A stretch of DNA of 13,525 nt from Acidobacteriaceae bacterium (GCA_003140785.1 PLKY01000285.1:1-13525), one strand, 5' to 3'; positions 1-8,115 are shown, numbered from the stretch's first letter. Notes: a model not told the origin generated them from the letters alone. Numbers and translations are program-made.

Positions 1-169
1 GAGATTGGCCAGTTAAACCCTCTACTCGGCAATTACTGATTGATCAACATTCTTGTACCCTCAGGCGTGGGTGATGCCGCTTTCGCCCTCTCAAGTCCAG
101 GGCTCCTTCGGCTCCGAGCATCCCGGCCCAGCAAAAACGCCGTAAACTCAATCAGGAGCACTACCCTCT

Positions 170-1219
<1,050 letters not shown>

Positions 1220-1232
1220 GTTCGATTCCGTT

Positions 1233-2252
1233 TTAAGCCCCGCGCACCTGGCCTCGCCCTTCCGTCTTCACTTCGTACATACGCGCATCGGCCGCGCCAA
1301 TGATCGTGTGGATCGTCGCCCCATCGGCAGGCGCTGTCGCCAGCCCGACGCTCGCACTGACCGTGAGTTCCAGGTTTCCGTTCATGTGGAAGCGCGTGGT
1401 CGTCAGATCGCGGTGCAGGTTTGTCGCCAGGTCGTGCGCGTCGCTTCTTCCGGTCTCGTGCATGACCACCACAAACTCGTCCCCTCCGTAGCGAAAACAT
1501 AGGTCCTGTGGCCGGCTCAGCTCCTGGAGTCGTTGCCCGGCGCGCGAAAGCAATTCGCTCCCGACCAGATGGCCGTGCGCATCGTTCACCTGTTTGAATC
1601 GATCCAGATCGAGAAACGCCAGGCTCACGGGAAGGTGCAGGCGGCTGCAGCGTTCCAGTTCCCGCCCCAGCACGTCATACAGGTGCCGCACATTGAACAG
1701 TCCCGTCGTGTCGTCCGTGATGGTGAGCTGTTGAATGCGCGCCATGTCGCGTGCGTTCTCGATTGCGATCGCCGCGTGATCGGCGAGGATGTGCAGAAAT
1801 GCAATCGTGTAGTCCGTCAGCTGTTCCGCGCGCGGGTTAAAGATTTCAATTGCGCCCTGTGTCCCCTTGCGTCCCCGCAGCGGCAGGGCAATTACGGATC
1901 GGATCTTCGGTGTGAATCCCGGTTGGTGCAGCCGCGCGTCATCCTCGGTCTCGGGAACAATCAGCGTTTCTCCGTGCTCCACCACCCAGCCCGCCACGCC
2001 CTCGCCGACCTTCACGCGCAAATCGCGCAGCGCCGCTTCTTCGCCGCCGGCCGCAATGGCGTAATACAAATCCTGGCTAACTTCATCCAGCATCAGAAGG
2101 CTCCACAAGTCGGCCTGGATAAAGCGCTCCATGTGCTCCAGAATTGTGCGCAGAATCGTATCCAGGTCGAAGCTCGAGGTGAGCGAGCGCGCCAGCTGGT
2201 GAAAGACGAGCAAATCGTCGATCGGAATACGATTTTCCGGTAGAGCCTTCAT
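1233..2252 (-). CDS. GAF-GGDEF diguanylate cyclase
   Basis: Predicted cytoplasmic signalling enzyme that makes cyclic di-GMP from two GTP. From the ATG at 2252 it has 339 residues. A GAF sensor domain occupies about residues 20-170, a short helical linker leads to ITDDTTGLFNVR near 178-189, and the GGDEF domain runs to the end. The active-site motif GGDEF is intact at about 256-260. RPQD at about 247-250 lies exactly five residues before it, the position of the RxxD inhibitory I-site, so product feedback is expected. DLDRFKQVND upstream is the usual metal and nucleotide-binding segment. There is no membrane helix, so the input is probably a small ligand or partner bound by the GAF domain. An in-frame TTG at 2309 would add 19 residues; neither start has a clear Shine-Dalgarno, and ATG is preferred. 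The gene is probably monocistronic, with a 225-base gap to moaA upstream. Confidence 0.93.
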   Translation of the reverse strand: MKALPENRIPIDDLLVFHQLARSLTSSFDLDTILRTILEHMERFIQADLWSLLMLDEVSQDLYYAIAAGGEEAALRDLRVKVGEGVAGWVVEHGETLIVPETEDDARLHQPGFTPKIRSVIALPLRGRKGTQGAIEIFNPRAEQLTDYTIAFLHILADHAAIAIENARDMARIQQLTITDDTTGLFNVRHLYDVLGRELERCSRLHLPVSLAFLDLDRFKQVNDAHGHLVGSELLSRAGQRLQELSRPQDLCFRYGGDEFVVVMHETGRSDAHDLATNLHRDLTTTRFHMNGNLELTVSASVGLATAPADGATIHTIIGAADARMYEVKTEGRGQVRGA

Positions 2253-2477
2253 TTGGGGGACCGGTGGAGCGTCGCCTGGCCAGATTAGGAAATTGCGTGG
2301 CCGATGCAATTCCGTAAAGTCGCCGCAACCAATAGGAAGCGGTGACGTTGCATCATCAGAATGACGGATATGTGGTTTCGTAATCTGCCCTTGATTTGCA
2401 TTCTGTCACACGTTGGGCATGCGGCAAGTGGGAATTGCACGAAGGTAATACACCATGGTTTTACTCTTTGAAATGGT

Positions 2478-3515
2478 CTATCCGCCGATGTGCACCATCG
2501 ACCGGGAAGGTTTGAGGAATCCGGGCTCGCCGATATGGTGGCGCGCCTCCTTGCCCTGCACCGTGCGCGCGATGTAATCGCGAAGCTCATTGTCGCTTTC
2601 GCCCGCGCGCATGTGCCCATAGAGATCGTGCTCGACCTGGGAAAAAAGACAGGTTCGTATCTTGCCATCCGACGTGAGCCGCACGCGGCTGCATGCACCG
2701 CAAAATGCCTGCGTCACCGGCGCAATAATCCCAATCTCGCCTCGCCCGTCCGCGAAGGTGAAGCGCCTTGCCGTCTCCCCCGCGTCACGGGCCGGCAGCG
2801 GCACAAGCTGCAGCACGCGCCCGATGCGCTCCACAATTTCCGCCATCGGAACCACGATCTCCGGCGTCCAAAGCCGCCCCTCTTCCAGCGGCATGAACTC
2901 GATGAAGCGAACCACCACATCTTCTTCGCGGGCAAAATGCGCAAAGCTCTCGATCTGGTCGTCGTTGAAGCCGCGCAGAAGCACGCAGTTAATCTTCAGC
3001 GGCGTCAGACCGGCGTTCCGTGCGGCGCGAATTCCGGCCAGCACCTTGTTGAAGCTCCCCGGCACGCGCGTGATGCGCTCGAACGTGGGCGCATCCACCG
3101 CATCCATGCTCACCGTGGCGCGTTGCAATCCGGCCGCCTTCAGCGGTGCCGCAAGCCCTTCCAGCAAATGGCCGTTCGTCGTGAGCGCCAGGTCAAGCGG
3201 CTCGCCCGAAAGCGTGCGCAACCGCCCCAGCTCTTTGATCAGTTCAAGCAATCCCGGTCGCAGCAGCGGTTCGCCGCCGGTCAGCCTCACTTTTTCAATG
3301 CCAAGGCTGACAAAGAGCTTGATCAGGCGAAGATATTCTTCAATGTCGAGCTCAGGATACTGGGCTCCAACCTCACCCGTCCGGCAATACACACACTTAT
3401 AGTTACAGCGGTCCGTGATCGAGACGCGGAGGTCGTGAATGACGCGTCCGTGGCTGTCGGTCAGCCGCGCAGCGGACGTCACGGCAGAAAAAGCAATTGG
3501 GGAAGCAACCGCCAT
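2478..3515 (-). CDS. moaA: GTP 3',8-cyclase MoaA
   Basis: Radical-SAM enzyme that converts GTP to 3',8-cyclo-GTP, the first committed step of molybdenum cofactor synthesis. With the ATG at 3515 the protein has 345 residues, normal for MoaA. The N-terminal 4Fe-4S motif CxxxCxxC is at C37, C41 and C44, followed by the SAM-binding GGE at 80-82. The C-terminal, GTP-binding cluster ligands are C272, C275 and C289 (CxxC-x13-C). The protein ends in Gly-Gly, the conserved MoaA tail that works with the catalytic site. All diagnostic residues are present, so it should be active. A GTG two codons upstream (3521) is an alternative start; AAAGGTG just before the ATG could be a closely spaced ribosome site. 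The small membrane protein gene lies 68 bases upstream on the same strand, so the two may share a transcript. There is no room for a Moco riboswitch directly before moaA, and no other mo- gene is in the window. Confidence 0.96.
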   Translation of the reverse strand: MAVASPIAFSAVTSAARLTDSHGRVIHDLRVSITDRCNYKCVYCRTGEVGAQYPELDIEEYLRLIKLFVSLGIEKVRLTGGEPLLRPGLLELIKELGRLRTLSGEPLDLALTTNGHLLEGLAAPLKAAGLQRATVSMDAVDAPTFERITRVPGSFNKVLAGIRAARNAGLTPLKINCVLLRGFNDDQIESFAHFAREEDVVVRFIEFMPLEEGRLWTPEIVVPMAEIVERIGRVLQLVPLPARDAGETARRFTFADGRGEIGIIAPVTQAFCGACSRVRLTSDGKIRTCLFSQVEHDLYGHMRAGESDNELRDYIARTVQGKEARHHIGEPGFLKPSRSMVHIGG

Positions 3516-3583
3516 CGGCACCTTTTACGCAAAGAATTTGCCGGCGCATCGCTGCAAGGGCACTTTGTTAGATGACGGAGCGC

Positions 3584-3862
3584 CTAATCGAGACGCGGCG
3601 TTCCCCGGCGCAGGATGAGCCCGGTCAACCCGAATCCCGCAATCAGGCACAGCGCGAGAATGAAATAATACGCCATCGGATGCGCCCAGCCCGGCGAATA
3701 CGTCAGGTCCTGTCCCACCCACAGCAGCAGTACGACGGCAATCACGGAAAACTGTCCGGCCATCACCAAAAACGTATGCCCCAGGTCGCGCCGCTTGTCC
3801 AGAGCCTCCACCTGGTCGGGGGTCAAATTGCGCTCTTCGGGGGGAAGCAGGGAATTCGCCAT
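3584..3862 (-). CDS. Small two-helix membrane protein, unknown function
   Basis: This 92-residue product is not a family I can name. The N-terminal 28 residues are charged and soluble (PPEERNLTPDQVEALDKR). Two hydrophobic segments follow, at about residues 29-49 (FLVMAGQFSVIAVVLLLW) and 63-84 (AYYFILALCLIAGFGLTGLI), then a short basic tail. This predicts an integral inner-membrane hairpin protein. The start is an ATG with GGAG seven bases upstream. It lies between the zinc-ribbon gene (156 bases upstream) and moaA (68 bases downstream), all on the minus strand, so co-transcription is possible. Nothing in the sequence ties it to molybdenum metabolism. I am fairly sure it is a real gene because of the ribosome site, the membrane topology and the coherent composition. 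Confidence 0.8.
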   Translation of the reverse strand: MANSLLPPEERNLTPDQVEALDKRRDLGHTFLVMAGQFSVIAVVLLLWVGQDLTYSPGWAHPMAYYFILALCLIAGFGLTGLILRRGTPRLD

Positions 3863-4018
3863 TCTCGATCTCCAGACAGCCCGCTCGCACGCCCGGGCCG
3901 CCTACCTCACTCATTCAATCACAGACCGCAAGCGCTCCGCTACTCCGGCCCGAAAGTCGCTGAGCAACGCAGGACCCTTCGGCTCAATCTTGTTCAAATC
4001 GATTCGATGCGACGAAAA

Positions 4019-4345
4019 TCATTCCATCAAAAACGCCAACGATTGGAGCGTCGTAATCTCAAACGGCTTGCGGCAGCGCACATTCGTGCAGGCAAGTTTA
4101 TCGTCGCGCCGCACCATGTACGACTGCGCCTTGGCGAACCGCGTGCGGTCGCGCTCATCGGCATTGCGCGGCAATTGCGCCTTCTTGCGCCGCACCACCC
4201 ACATCACTTTGTATTCGGCGGCCTGCCCGCACTTCGGGCAGTTCAGCGTGTGCGTACGCGCCTCTGTGGTCTCGTTAAAAAACTCCCGCTCGTCCATGGG
4301 CCCCAGTTCTTCTCCACAACCGGCGAGGCTACAGCGGTTCCGCAA
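4019..4345 (-). CDS. Zinc-ribbon-type small protein, unknown function
   Basis: This 108-residue product has six cysteines in three pairs: C5-x4-C10, C36-x2-C39 (the knuckle CPKCG) and C86-x4-C91 (CTNVRC). This is the pattern of a small zinc-ribbon protein that may bind one or two zinc ions. The middle, residues 50-82, is rich in Arg, Lys and Asp. The start is uncertain. The TTG at 4345 keeps the first cysteine pair; the ATG at 4297 (MDEREFF) would lose it. Because the N-terminal C-x4-C mirrors the C-terminal one, I prefer the longer form, although the ribosome site is weak for both. It could be a nucleic-acid-binding or assembly protein, but nothing shows which. It is transcribed away from the 4596 gene, with a 250-base divergent gap holding a long hairpin. 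Confidence 0.72.
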   Translation of the reverse strand: MRNRCSLAGCGEELGPMDEREFFNETTEARTHTLNCPKCGQAAEYKVMWVVRRKKAQLPRNADERDRTRFAKAQSYMVRRDDKLACTNVRCRKPFEITTLQSLAFLME

Positions 4346-4372
4346 TTGGCGTATCCCGAATCCACCGCGCTT

Positions 4373-4442
4373 AAGTGGCTTTTTCTTGCCGGAGTCCCCA
4401 GCGACAGGTCTTGGTCGCCGGGGTGGAAGTAAAAGCCACCTT
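4373..4442. repeat. Long imperfect inverted repeat (hairpin element)
   Basis: The outer arms GTGGCTTTT (4375-4383) and AAAAGCCAC (4431-4439) pair perfectly. The inner arms CCCCAGCGAC (4396-4405) and GTCGCCGGGG (4414-4423) pair in nine of ten positions, with an eight-base loop AGGTCTTG. The whole folds into a two-part stem of about 70 bases in the divergent gap between the zinc-ribbon gene and the 56-residue gene. It has no T-run and lies upstream of both genes, so it is not a simple terminator. It looks like a dispersed palindromic intergenic element, but I cannot confirm other copies in the genome. Confidence 0.6.
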
Positions 4443-4595
4443 GCGCGATGCCAGAAAAGGCACTTAAATTGTGGAACCGCTCAAAATTCTCGCCGAAAAA
4501 TTCCCGATTTCCGCCCCGGCGCACCAATAGATGCAACCGGAAAAACGGCTCGGGCCTTCCGATTACGCTCAAACTATTCCATACTCTTCCTTGCC

Positions 4596-4766
4596 ATGAC
4601 GAAACGCAAGCCAGCCAAGTTTTCGGCTACCAAGGCGGTCAAAGCCAATGCGCGCGAACGCGTAGGCCAGCCGAAGCCCGCCCGCGTCCTCGCGACCGAG
4701 CCCCGCACAGGGCGCGAGGCCAAACACAAACCCAGGCTCGACGAACTCATCCGGCAGGAGGACTAA
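4596..4766 (+). CDS. Small basic protein (56 residues), unknown function
   Basis: ATG at 4596 to TAA at 4764-4766 encodes 56 residues rich in Lys, Arg and Ala, with about 20 basic residues. It starts MTKRKPAKFSATKAVKANAR and ends in the mixed-charge tail LDELIRQED. There is no hydrophobic segment or cysteine, so it is probably soluble and may touch nucleic acid; it also has the look of a largely disordered protein. The stop is only two bases before the ATG of the VOC gene, and the VOC gene's ribosome site AGGAGGA lies inside its last codons, so the two are probably translated from one message. No good Shine-Dalgarno precedes its own ATG. Support comes mainly from this coupling and the coherent C-terminal sequence. 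Confidence 0.6.
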   Translation: MTKRKPAKFSATKAVKANARERVGQPKPARVLATEPRTGREAKHKPRLDELIRQED

Positions 4767-4768
4767 CG

Positions 4769-5146
4769 ATGGCGCGTGCAGTCGGAGTTGGAGGCATTTT
4801 CCTCAAAGCGCAGGACCCGAAGGCTTTGTCCGCCTGGTACGCAAAACACTTCGGCATCGCGCCAGCGGAAGAAACATCGCTTTTCTTCGACGGCCTCAGC
4901 GCCGCCGGCATGACCGTCTTCGCACACTTCCCGCGCGACACCGAATATTTCGGTTCCTGCTCCCAACAGGCCATGGTCAATCTGCGCGTCGATAATCTCG
5001 ATGAGATGCTTGCGCAGCTTGCCGCAGCCGGCGTCTCCATCGACCCCAAACGCGAAGACTACCCGTACGGCCGATTTGCCTGGATCGTCGACCCCGAAGG
5101 CAACCGCGTCGAGCTGTGGGAACTGCCGGCACCTGCGTCTGCATAG
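4769..5146 (+). CDS. VOC-superfamily (glyoxalase/bleomycin-resistance fold) protein
   Basis: The 125-residue protein has the layout of a single vicinal-oxygen-chelate domain made of two beta-alpha-beta-beta-beta halves. The first half begins GIFLKAQDPKALSAWYAKHFGI (as a pattern: x-D-P-x-x-L-x-x-W-Y-x-x-x-x-G) and the second begins VNLRVDNLDEMLAQLAAAG. It ends with the typical DPEGNRVELWE, whose glutamate is at the position of a metal ligand. The histidine usual at the first-half and second-half ligand positions is not seen (Gly and Asn instead), so metal binding, and therefore glyoxalase-like catalysis, is doubtful. The substrate is unknown. The start has an excellent AGGAGGA (4756-4762) six bases upstream, inside the preceding small gene. 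It is followed by two palindromic elements that may end the transcript. Confidence 0.9.
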   Translation: MARAVGVGGIFLKAQDPKALSAWYAKHFGIAPAEETSLFFDGLSAAGMTVFAHFPRDTEYFGSCSQQAMVNLRVDNLDEMLAQLAAAGVSIDPKREDYPYGRFAWIVDPEGNRVELWELPAPASA

Positions 5147-5175
5147 GGCTTGTCAATCAGCACGCACATGGGTGC

Positions 5176-5202
5176 CCCAGGTCCCTGATTTTGGGACCTG
5201 GG
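5176..5202. terminator. Perfect 10-bp hairpin, candidate terminator or repeat element
   Basis: CCCAGGTCCC (5176-5185) and GGGACCTGGG (5193-5202) form a perfect stem around the loop TGATTTT, 30 bases after the VOC stop codon. No T-run follows on the plus strand. It could stop transcription as a strong stem, or it could be a copy of a dispersed palindromic repeat; the preceding GGGTGCC resembles the start of intergenic repeats I associate with Acidobacteriota. The structure is certain; the role is inferred. Confidence 0.6.
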
Positions 5203-5228
5203 AAAGCACAACCCGCAAATTGACTGCT

Positions 5229-5297
5229 GTCATCCTGAGCGAAGGTCGCCGCGGCGACCGAAGTCGAAAGCTTGCCCTGAGCGGAGTCGAAGGGACC
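5229..5297. repeat. CCTGAGCG-type intergenic repeat with central palindrome
   Basis: Two diverged units, CCTGAGCGAAGGTCG (5234-5248) and CCTGAGCGGAGTCGA (5276-5290), flank a perfect 16-bp palindrome GGTCGCCGCGGCGACC (5244-5259). The units open with GTCATCCTGAGCG and close with TCGAAGGGACC, the edges of a widely scattered bacterial intergenic repeat type. It is noncoding and fills most of the 286-base gap between the VOC gene and the GH75-like gene. From this window I cannot say how many copies the genome holds. Confidence 0.65.
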
Positions 5298-5432
5298 AGC
5301 TTTCGCATTGCGCGAAATGCTGCCAGCAGCGGGGTGCTAGCGGAACGGGCCTCAATCCCCGTCAAAGGCGGGCTGAGGATCTAATTCGACAATATGACCG
5401 CTCGACCTCGAAACTGATGGTCAAACGCGATT

Positions 5433-6158
5433 ATGTTCTCTCGTATTTTCAACTACGTCCTCCTCCTCATTGCTGTGGCTTTCGCTCTCAGCGGCGCTGT
5501 CGCCACGCTTGCACAGAAGGGGAAGCAGCATCCGTCTTTCGAAGTATTGACCCACCGCATGGATGTCGATGTGGATGGAGCCCCAAACGCCTACGGGCCG
5601 CCCGGCACACAGACTCTCGACATCCTCCTGAACGCACACTACCTCAATCGCGCTGACAACGAAATCGTCGGCTATCTGATTGACGAACAGAAACGGCCAA
5701 TTCCGCAGGGCCCAAAAGATCCCTTCCCCGGCTATTACATTTCTCAGACCGCCTTTACCGATATTGAGAATCAAAATCAACGTGATCCGCGGAAGTATGT
5801 TGACGCCCGCAACATCAACTATGTCGTACGTGGCAACGCAGCCCGGCGGCGCGGTGTGAGGGTGGGGGATTTCGCGTCTGTCTTTTCGAAGCGCACGCGC
5901 ATGGGTGTGTTCGCGATTGTCGGCGATACAGGCAATCCCACCGGCGACGAAGGATCACTTCATCTATTGCGGGATCTCGGATATCCGTTTCACGACGGCA
6001 AAAACGACTCGGTCGATCAACCCGAGATCGTCGTTCGATTCTACCCAAACTCCAATCCAAAGCATCAGTTTTTCTCCACTCAGTCCGAACTGGACGAAGC
6101 AGCAACGAAACTCGGCTTGAGCCGGGATTTCTCCTCTGCTCCGATCGCTAATCGATAA
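5433..6158 (+). CDS. Secreted GH75 (chitosanase)-like protein
   Basis: This 241-residue protein has an N-terminal signal peptide, with a hydrophobic run at about residues 8-24 and likely cleavage near ATLA-Q (about 27/28). The mature part resembles glycoside hydrolase family 75, endo-acting chitosanases best known from fungi. Recognisable segments are DVDVDGAPNAYGP (44-56), a PGYYISQTAF stretch (99-108), NYVVRG (129-134) and GVFAIVGDTGNPTGDEGSL (158-176). In fungal GH75 an Asp and a Glu nine residues apart catalyse hydrolysis. Here D165 in GDTG and E173 in DEGS are the best candidates, eight residues apart. It would act outside the cytoplasm on chitosan or a related glucosamine polymer, but some relatives carry the fold without proven activity. 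The ATG has only a weak ribosome site. It stands alone between repeats and the convergent transporter gene. Confidence 0.78.
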   Translation: MFSRIFNYVLLLIAVAFALSGAVATLAQKGKQHPSFEVLTHRMDVDVDGAPNAYGPPGTQTLDILLNAHYLNRADNEIVGYLIDEQKRPIPQGPKDPFPGYYISQTAFTDIENQNQRDPRKYVDARNINYVVRGNAARRRGVRVGDFASVFSKRTRMGVFAIVGDTGNPTGDEGSLHLLRDLGYPFHDGKNDSVDQPEIVVRFYPNSNPKHQFFSTQSELDEAATKLGLSRDFSSAPIANR

Positions 6159-6287
6159 AGAAGTACAGAGGCTCGAAGACCATGAACAAAACTGTTTTGG
6201 TGCTCTGGCCGATTGTCGGCAAACCGTCATTCACTGATCGGTAAAGAGCATCGAGGCGCCAAAGGATCCTTCTGACGGCACGCCATC

Positions 6288-7523
6288 CTAATTCCGCAGC
6301 ACCAGCAAACTTCCCAACAGCGCTAGCGGCATCGCAACCATGCCCGCCTTCAGAAACTCCCACGCGGTAATCTCCACTTTCTCGCGGCGCAACGCGATCA
6401 GCCAAAGGATCGTCGCCAGCGAGCCGGTGACGGAAAGGTTCGGTCCCAGATCGACCCCGATCAAAATCGCGTGAGCCACAATCCCCGATTCCTGCGCGTG
6501 TCGAATGGCCGCGCCGCTCATCAGGCCGACAGGAAGATTGTTCATTCCGTTCGCCACCAGCGCCACCGCGAACGCCGATGCGCCTTTTGCGAGCCAGCCT
6601 GGGCCGTGCGCCAACATTTGCAGTCCCGCCAATCCGGCGCGCAAAAGGCCAGCATTTTCGAGCGCCTCCACGATCACGAAGAGACCCGCGACCAGTGGCA
6701 GCACCGACCACGAAATCCCCCTAGCCACGCTCGCCACAATTCCCCGATTCCGCGACGCCACCACCACCAGCGCCACAATTGCCGCGCAGCAGGTTGGAGC
6801 GCCCAACGAAAGTCCGAAAGCCGAAGCGCCGATCAAGGCTGCCGCTGCCAGCAGCAAACCGGCCAACGCAAGCCTGCCTTCGGTCGTCAACGGCGCGGGC
6901 TCCACCTCGCCCTCGATTGGCTGCCGCAACTCCTTGCGCGCGTGCCAGCGCAGGCACAGAAAAGTGGCCGCAATCGAAGCGGCCGAAGGGAGCAGAAAGA
7001 TGTCGAGCCACTTCAGCAGCGGTGGAAGACCTGGACCGAAGACGACGAGGTTCGCGGGGTTCGAAATGGGGAAGACGAAACTGGCCGCATTCGCGATGAA
7101 TGCGCAAGCCAGCAGATACGGGGCGGGGCTGACCCGCGCCCGCCGCACCACAGCCAGAACCGCGGGCGTCAGTACCACAGCCGTTGCATCGTTCGAAAGC
7201 AGCGCGGTTACCACGATGCCCACGCCATAGACGAGCACGAACAGCCGACCCGATGAATGCTTCGCATGACCCGCGGCAATGCCCGCTGCCCAATCGAAGA
7301 CGTGCTCTTCGCGCGCCATCTCCGCAAGAATCATCATCCCGGTCAGAAAGAGGTAGACATCAAGCCCTTCGTAGACCGCGTGCGCGGCCTGCCGCAGCGG
7401 AATCAGCCGCGCAATGACCAGAAGAAGAGCCCCGCCGCAAATCCACCAAGCCTCGGCGATTTTGCGTGGGCGCAGAAGCATGCACAAAATGCTGGCAAGG
7501 GAGAAGATCCAGACGATCACCAT
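6288..7523 (-). CDS. arsB: ArsB-type arsenite/anion efflux transporter
   Basis: This 411-residue integral membrane protein has about ten to twelve hydrophobic helices. It belongs to the ArsB/NhaD ion-transporter superfamily, and its motifs are closest to ArsB, which exports arsenite or antimonite using the proton gradient or with the ArsA ATPase. Diagnostic pieces are NDATAVVLTP (111-120), the segment FIANAASFVFPISNPANLVV (142-161), NGMNNLPVGL (325-334) and GVDLGPNLSVTGSLA (356-370), the last being very ArsB-like. A soluble loop lies at about 192-217. No arsR, arsC, arsA or acr3 is nearby, so the arsenite role is inferred from sequence alone; another anion is possible. The ATG at 7523 has no clear Shine-Dalgarno. 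Upstream lies the array of GTAAGAC repeats, which may control it. It converges on the GH75-like gene. Confidence 0.85.
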   Translation of the reverse strand: MVIVWIFSLASILCMLLRPRKIAEAWWICGGALLLVIARLIPLRQAAHAVYEGLDVYLFLTGMMILAEMAREEHVFDWAAGIAAGHAKHSSGRLFVLVYGVGIVVTALLSNDATAVVLTPAVLAVVRRARVSPAPYLLACAFIANAASFVFPISNPANLVVFGPGLPPLLKWLDIFLLPSAASIAATFLCLRWHARKELRQPIEGEVEPAPLTTEGRLALAGLLLAAAALIGASAFGLSLGAPTCCAAIVALVVVASRNRGIVASVARGISWSVLPLVAGLFVIVEALENAGLLRAGLAGLQMLAHGPGWLAKGASAFAVALVANGMNNLPVGLMSGAAIRHAQESGIVAHAILIGVDLGPNLSVTGSLATILWLIALRREKVEITAWEFLKAGMVAMPLALLGSLLVLRN

Positions 7524-7908
7524 AGTTAGGATGCGATTCGAGTCATTTCAAGTCACGAACCAGTTCCGATTCGGGAATTTTGCACTTCCATTTCCCATTC
7601 CGGCGCGCCCAACAGACGCGCAAAGAAATGTGGGCGCTTGGCTTCCTTCCTTCTTCGGTGTAAGACAGGTTCACCCTGGAATGCAGCAATGTCTTACGCG
7701 GTAAGACATGCGGACGGACATGCCTTATATCAGTAAGACAAATGTCCAACAAAGGTAAGACCCTTGTCTGCCATTGTCTTACGCCGCACTGCCTCCGTCC
7801 GACGCCGGTTCCCTCCGAATGCCCACGGTAGTACACGCAGTCTTTGAGCGGGACAGGCATCGCTGAGATAGCAGTAAAGTGCTTCTCATGGCGGCGTAAA
7901 CTTGAGAT
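7524..7908. other. Gene-poor divergent control region between the arsB-type gene and the 68-residue gene
   Basis: This 385-base gap separates two divergently read genes. Its left part (7524-7655) shows no structure I can name. Its middle (7659-7783) holds the GTAAGAC array described separately. Its right part (7784-7908) is unremarkable. A long minus-strand reading frame spans the gap and the opposite-strand gene, but its translation is rich in Arg, His and Trp with no domain pattern, so I treat it as noncoding. Confidence 0.6.
7659..7783. promoter_or_regulatory. Helically phased array of six GTAAGAC motifs, candidate operator
   Basis: The heptamer GTAAGAC occurs six times: plus strand at 7660-7666, 7701-7707, 7733-7739 and 7755-7761; minus strand (GTCTTAC) at 7691-7697 and 7776-7782. 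Five of six are followed by A, giving GTAAGACA. Two copies form the exact inverted pair GTCTTACGCGGTAAGAC (7691-7707), extended to nine-base arms at 7689-7709. Centre-to-centre distances are 31, 10, 32, 22 and 21 bp, each within about 1 bp of a whole number of 10.5-bp turns, so all copies face one side of the helix. About 1.6 copies would be expected in the whole window by chance. This fits cooperative binding by a regulator, probably acting on the arsB-type gene or the divergent small gene. The protein is unknown and none of the usual ArsR operator sequence is seen. Confidence 0.65.
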
Positions 7909-8115
7909 ATGACAAAGGAACCAACCTTGACGTTTCGTCTTTCGGTATCGGATCACTTCCAATGTTCCCAATGCGATGAAGGGAAGTTTGAAGGCGGGTT
8001 TGCCGTATCTACGACCATGTACGATCTGCTTGCTTCCTTCGAGGATCACGTCACCAGGTGGCACACGGGAGAAGGCGGAACCACTACCGTAATCTTGGCT
8101 CACGAATCGCGGTAA
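7909..8115 (+). CDS. Small hypothetical protein with a CxxC-containing motif
   Basis: This 68-residue product starts MTKEPTLTFRLSVSDHFQCS. It has a Cys pair at C19 and C22 (CSQC) and later histidines in EDHVTRWH (about 46-53), so a small zinc-binding fold of the C2H2 type is possible: Cys-x2-Cys followed by His-x5-His. It has no signal peptide or membrane segment. The ATG is preceded only by GAG, a weak ribosome site. It diverges from the arsB-type gene across the phased repeat array and is a candidate target or partner of that control region. I do not recognise a named family. The C/H pattern and the plausible composition support a real gene. Confidence 0.6.
   Translation: MTKEPTLTFRLSVSDHFQCSQCDEGKFEGGFAVSTTMYDLLASFEDHVTRWHTGEGGTTTVILAHESR

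Noticed and set aside
2253..2477. Gap between the GGDEF gene and moaA examined for a riboswitch or terminator
   Set aside because: No stable paired stem, T-run or conserved aptamer core could be recognised by eye.
2490..3575. 361-residue plus-strand frame opposite moaA
   Set aside because: It is the antisense shadow of moaA, whose iron-sulphur motifs and Gly-Gly tail fix the true strand.
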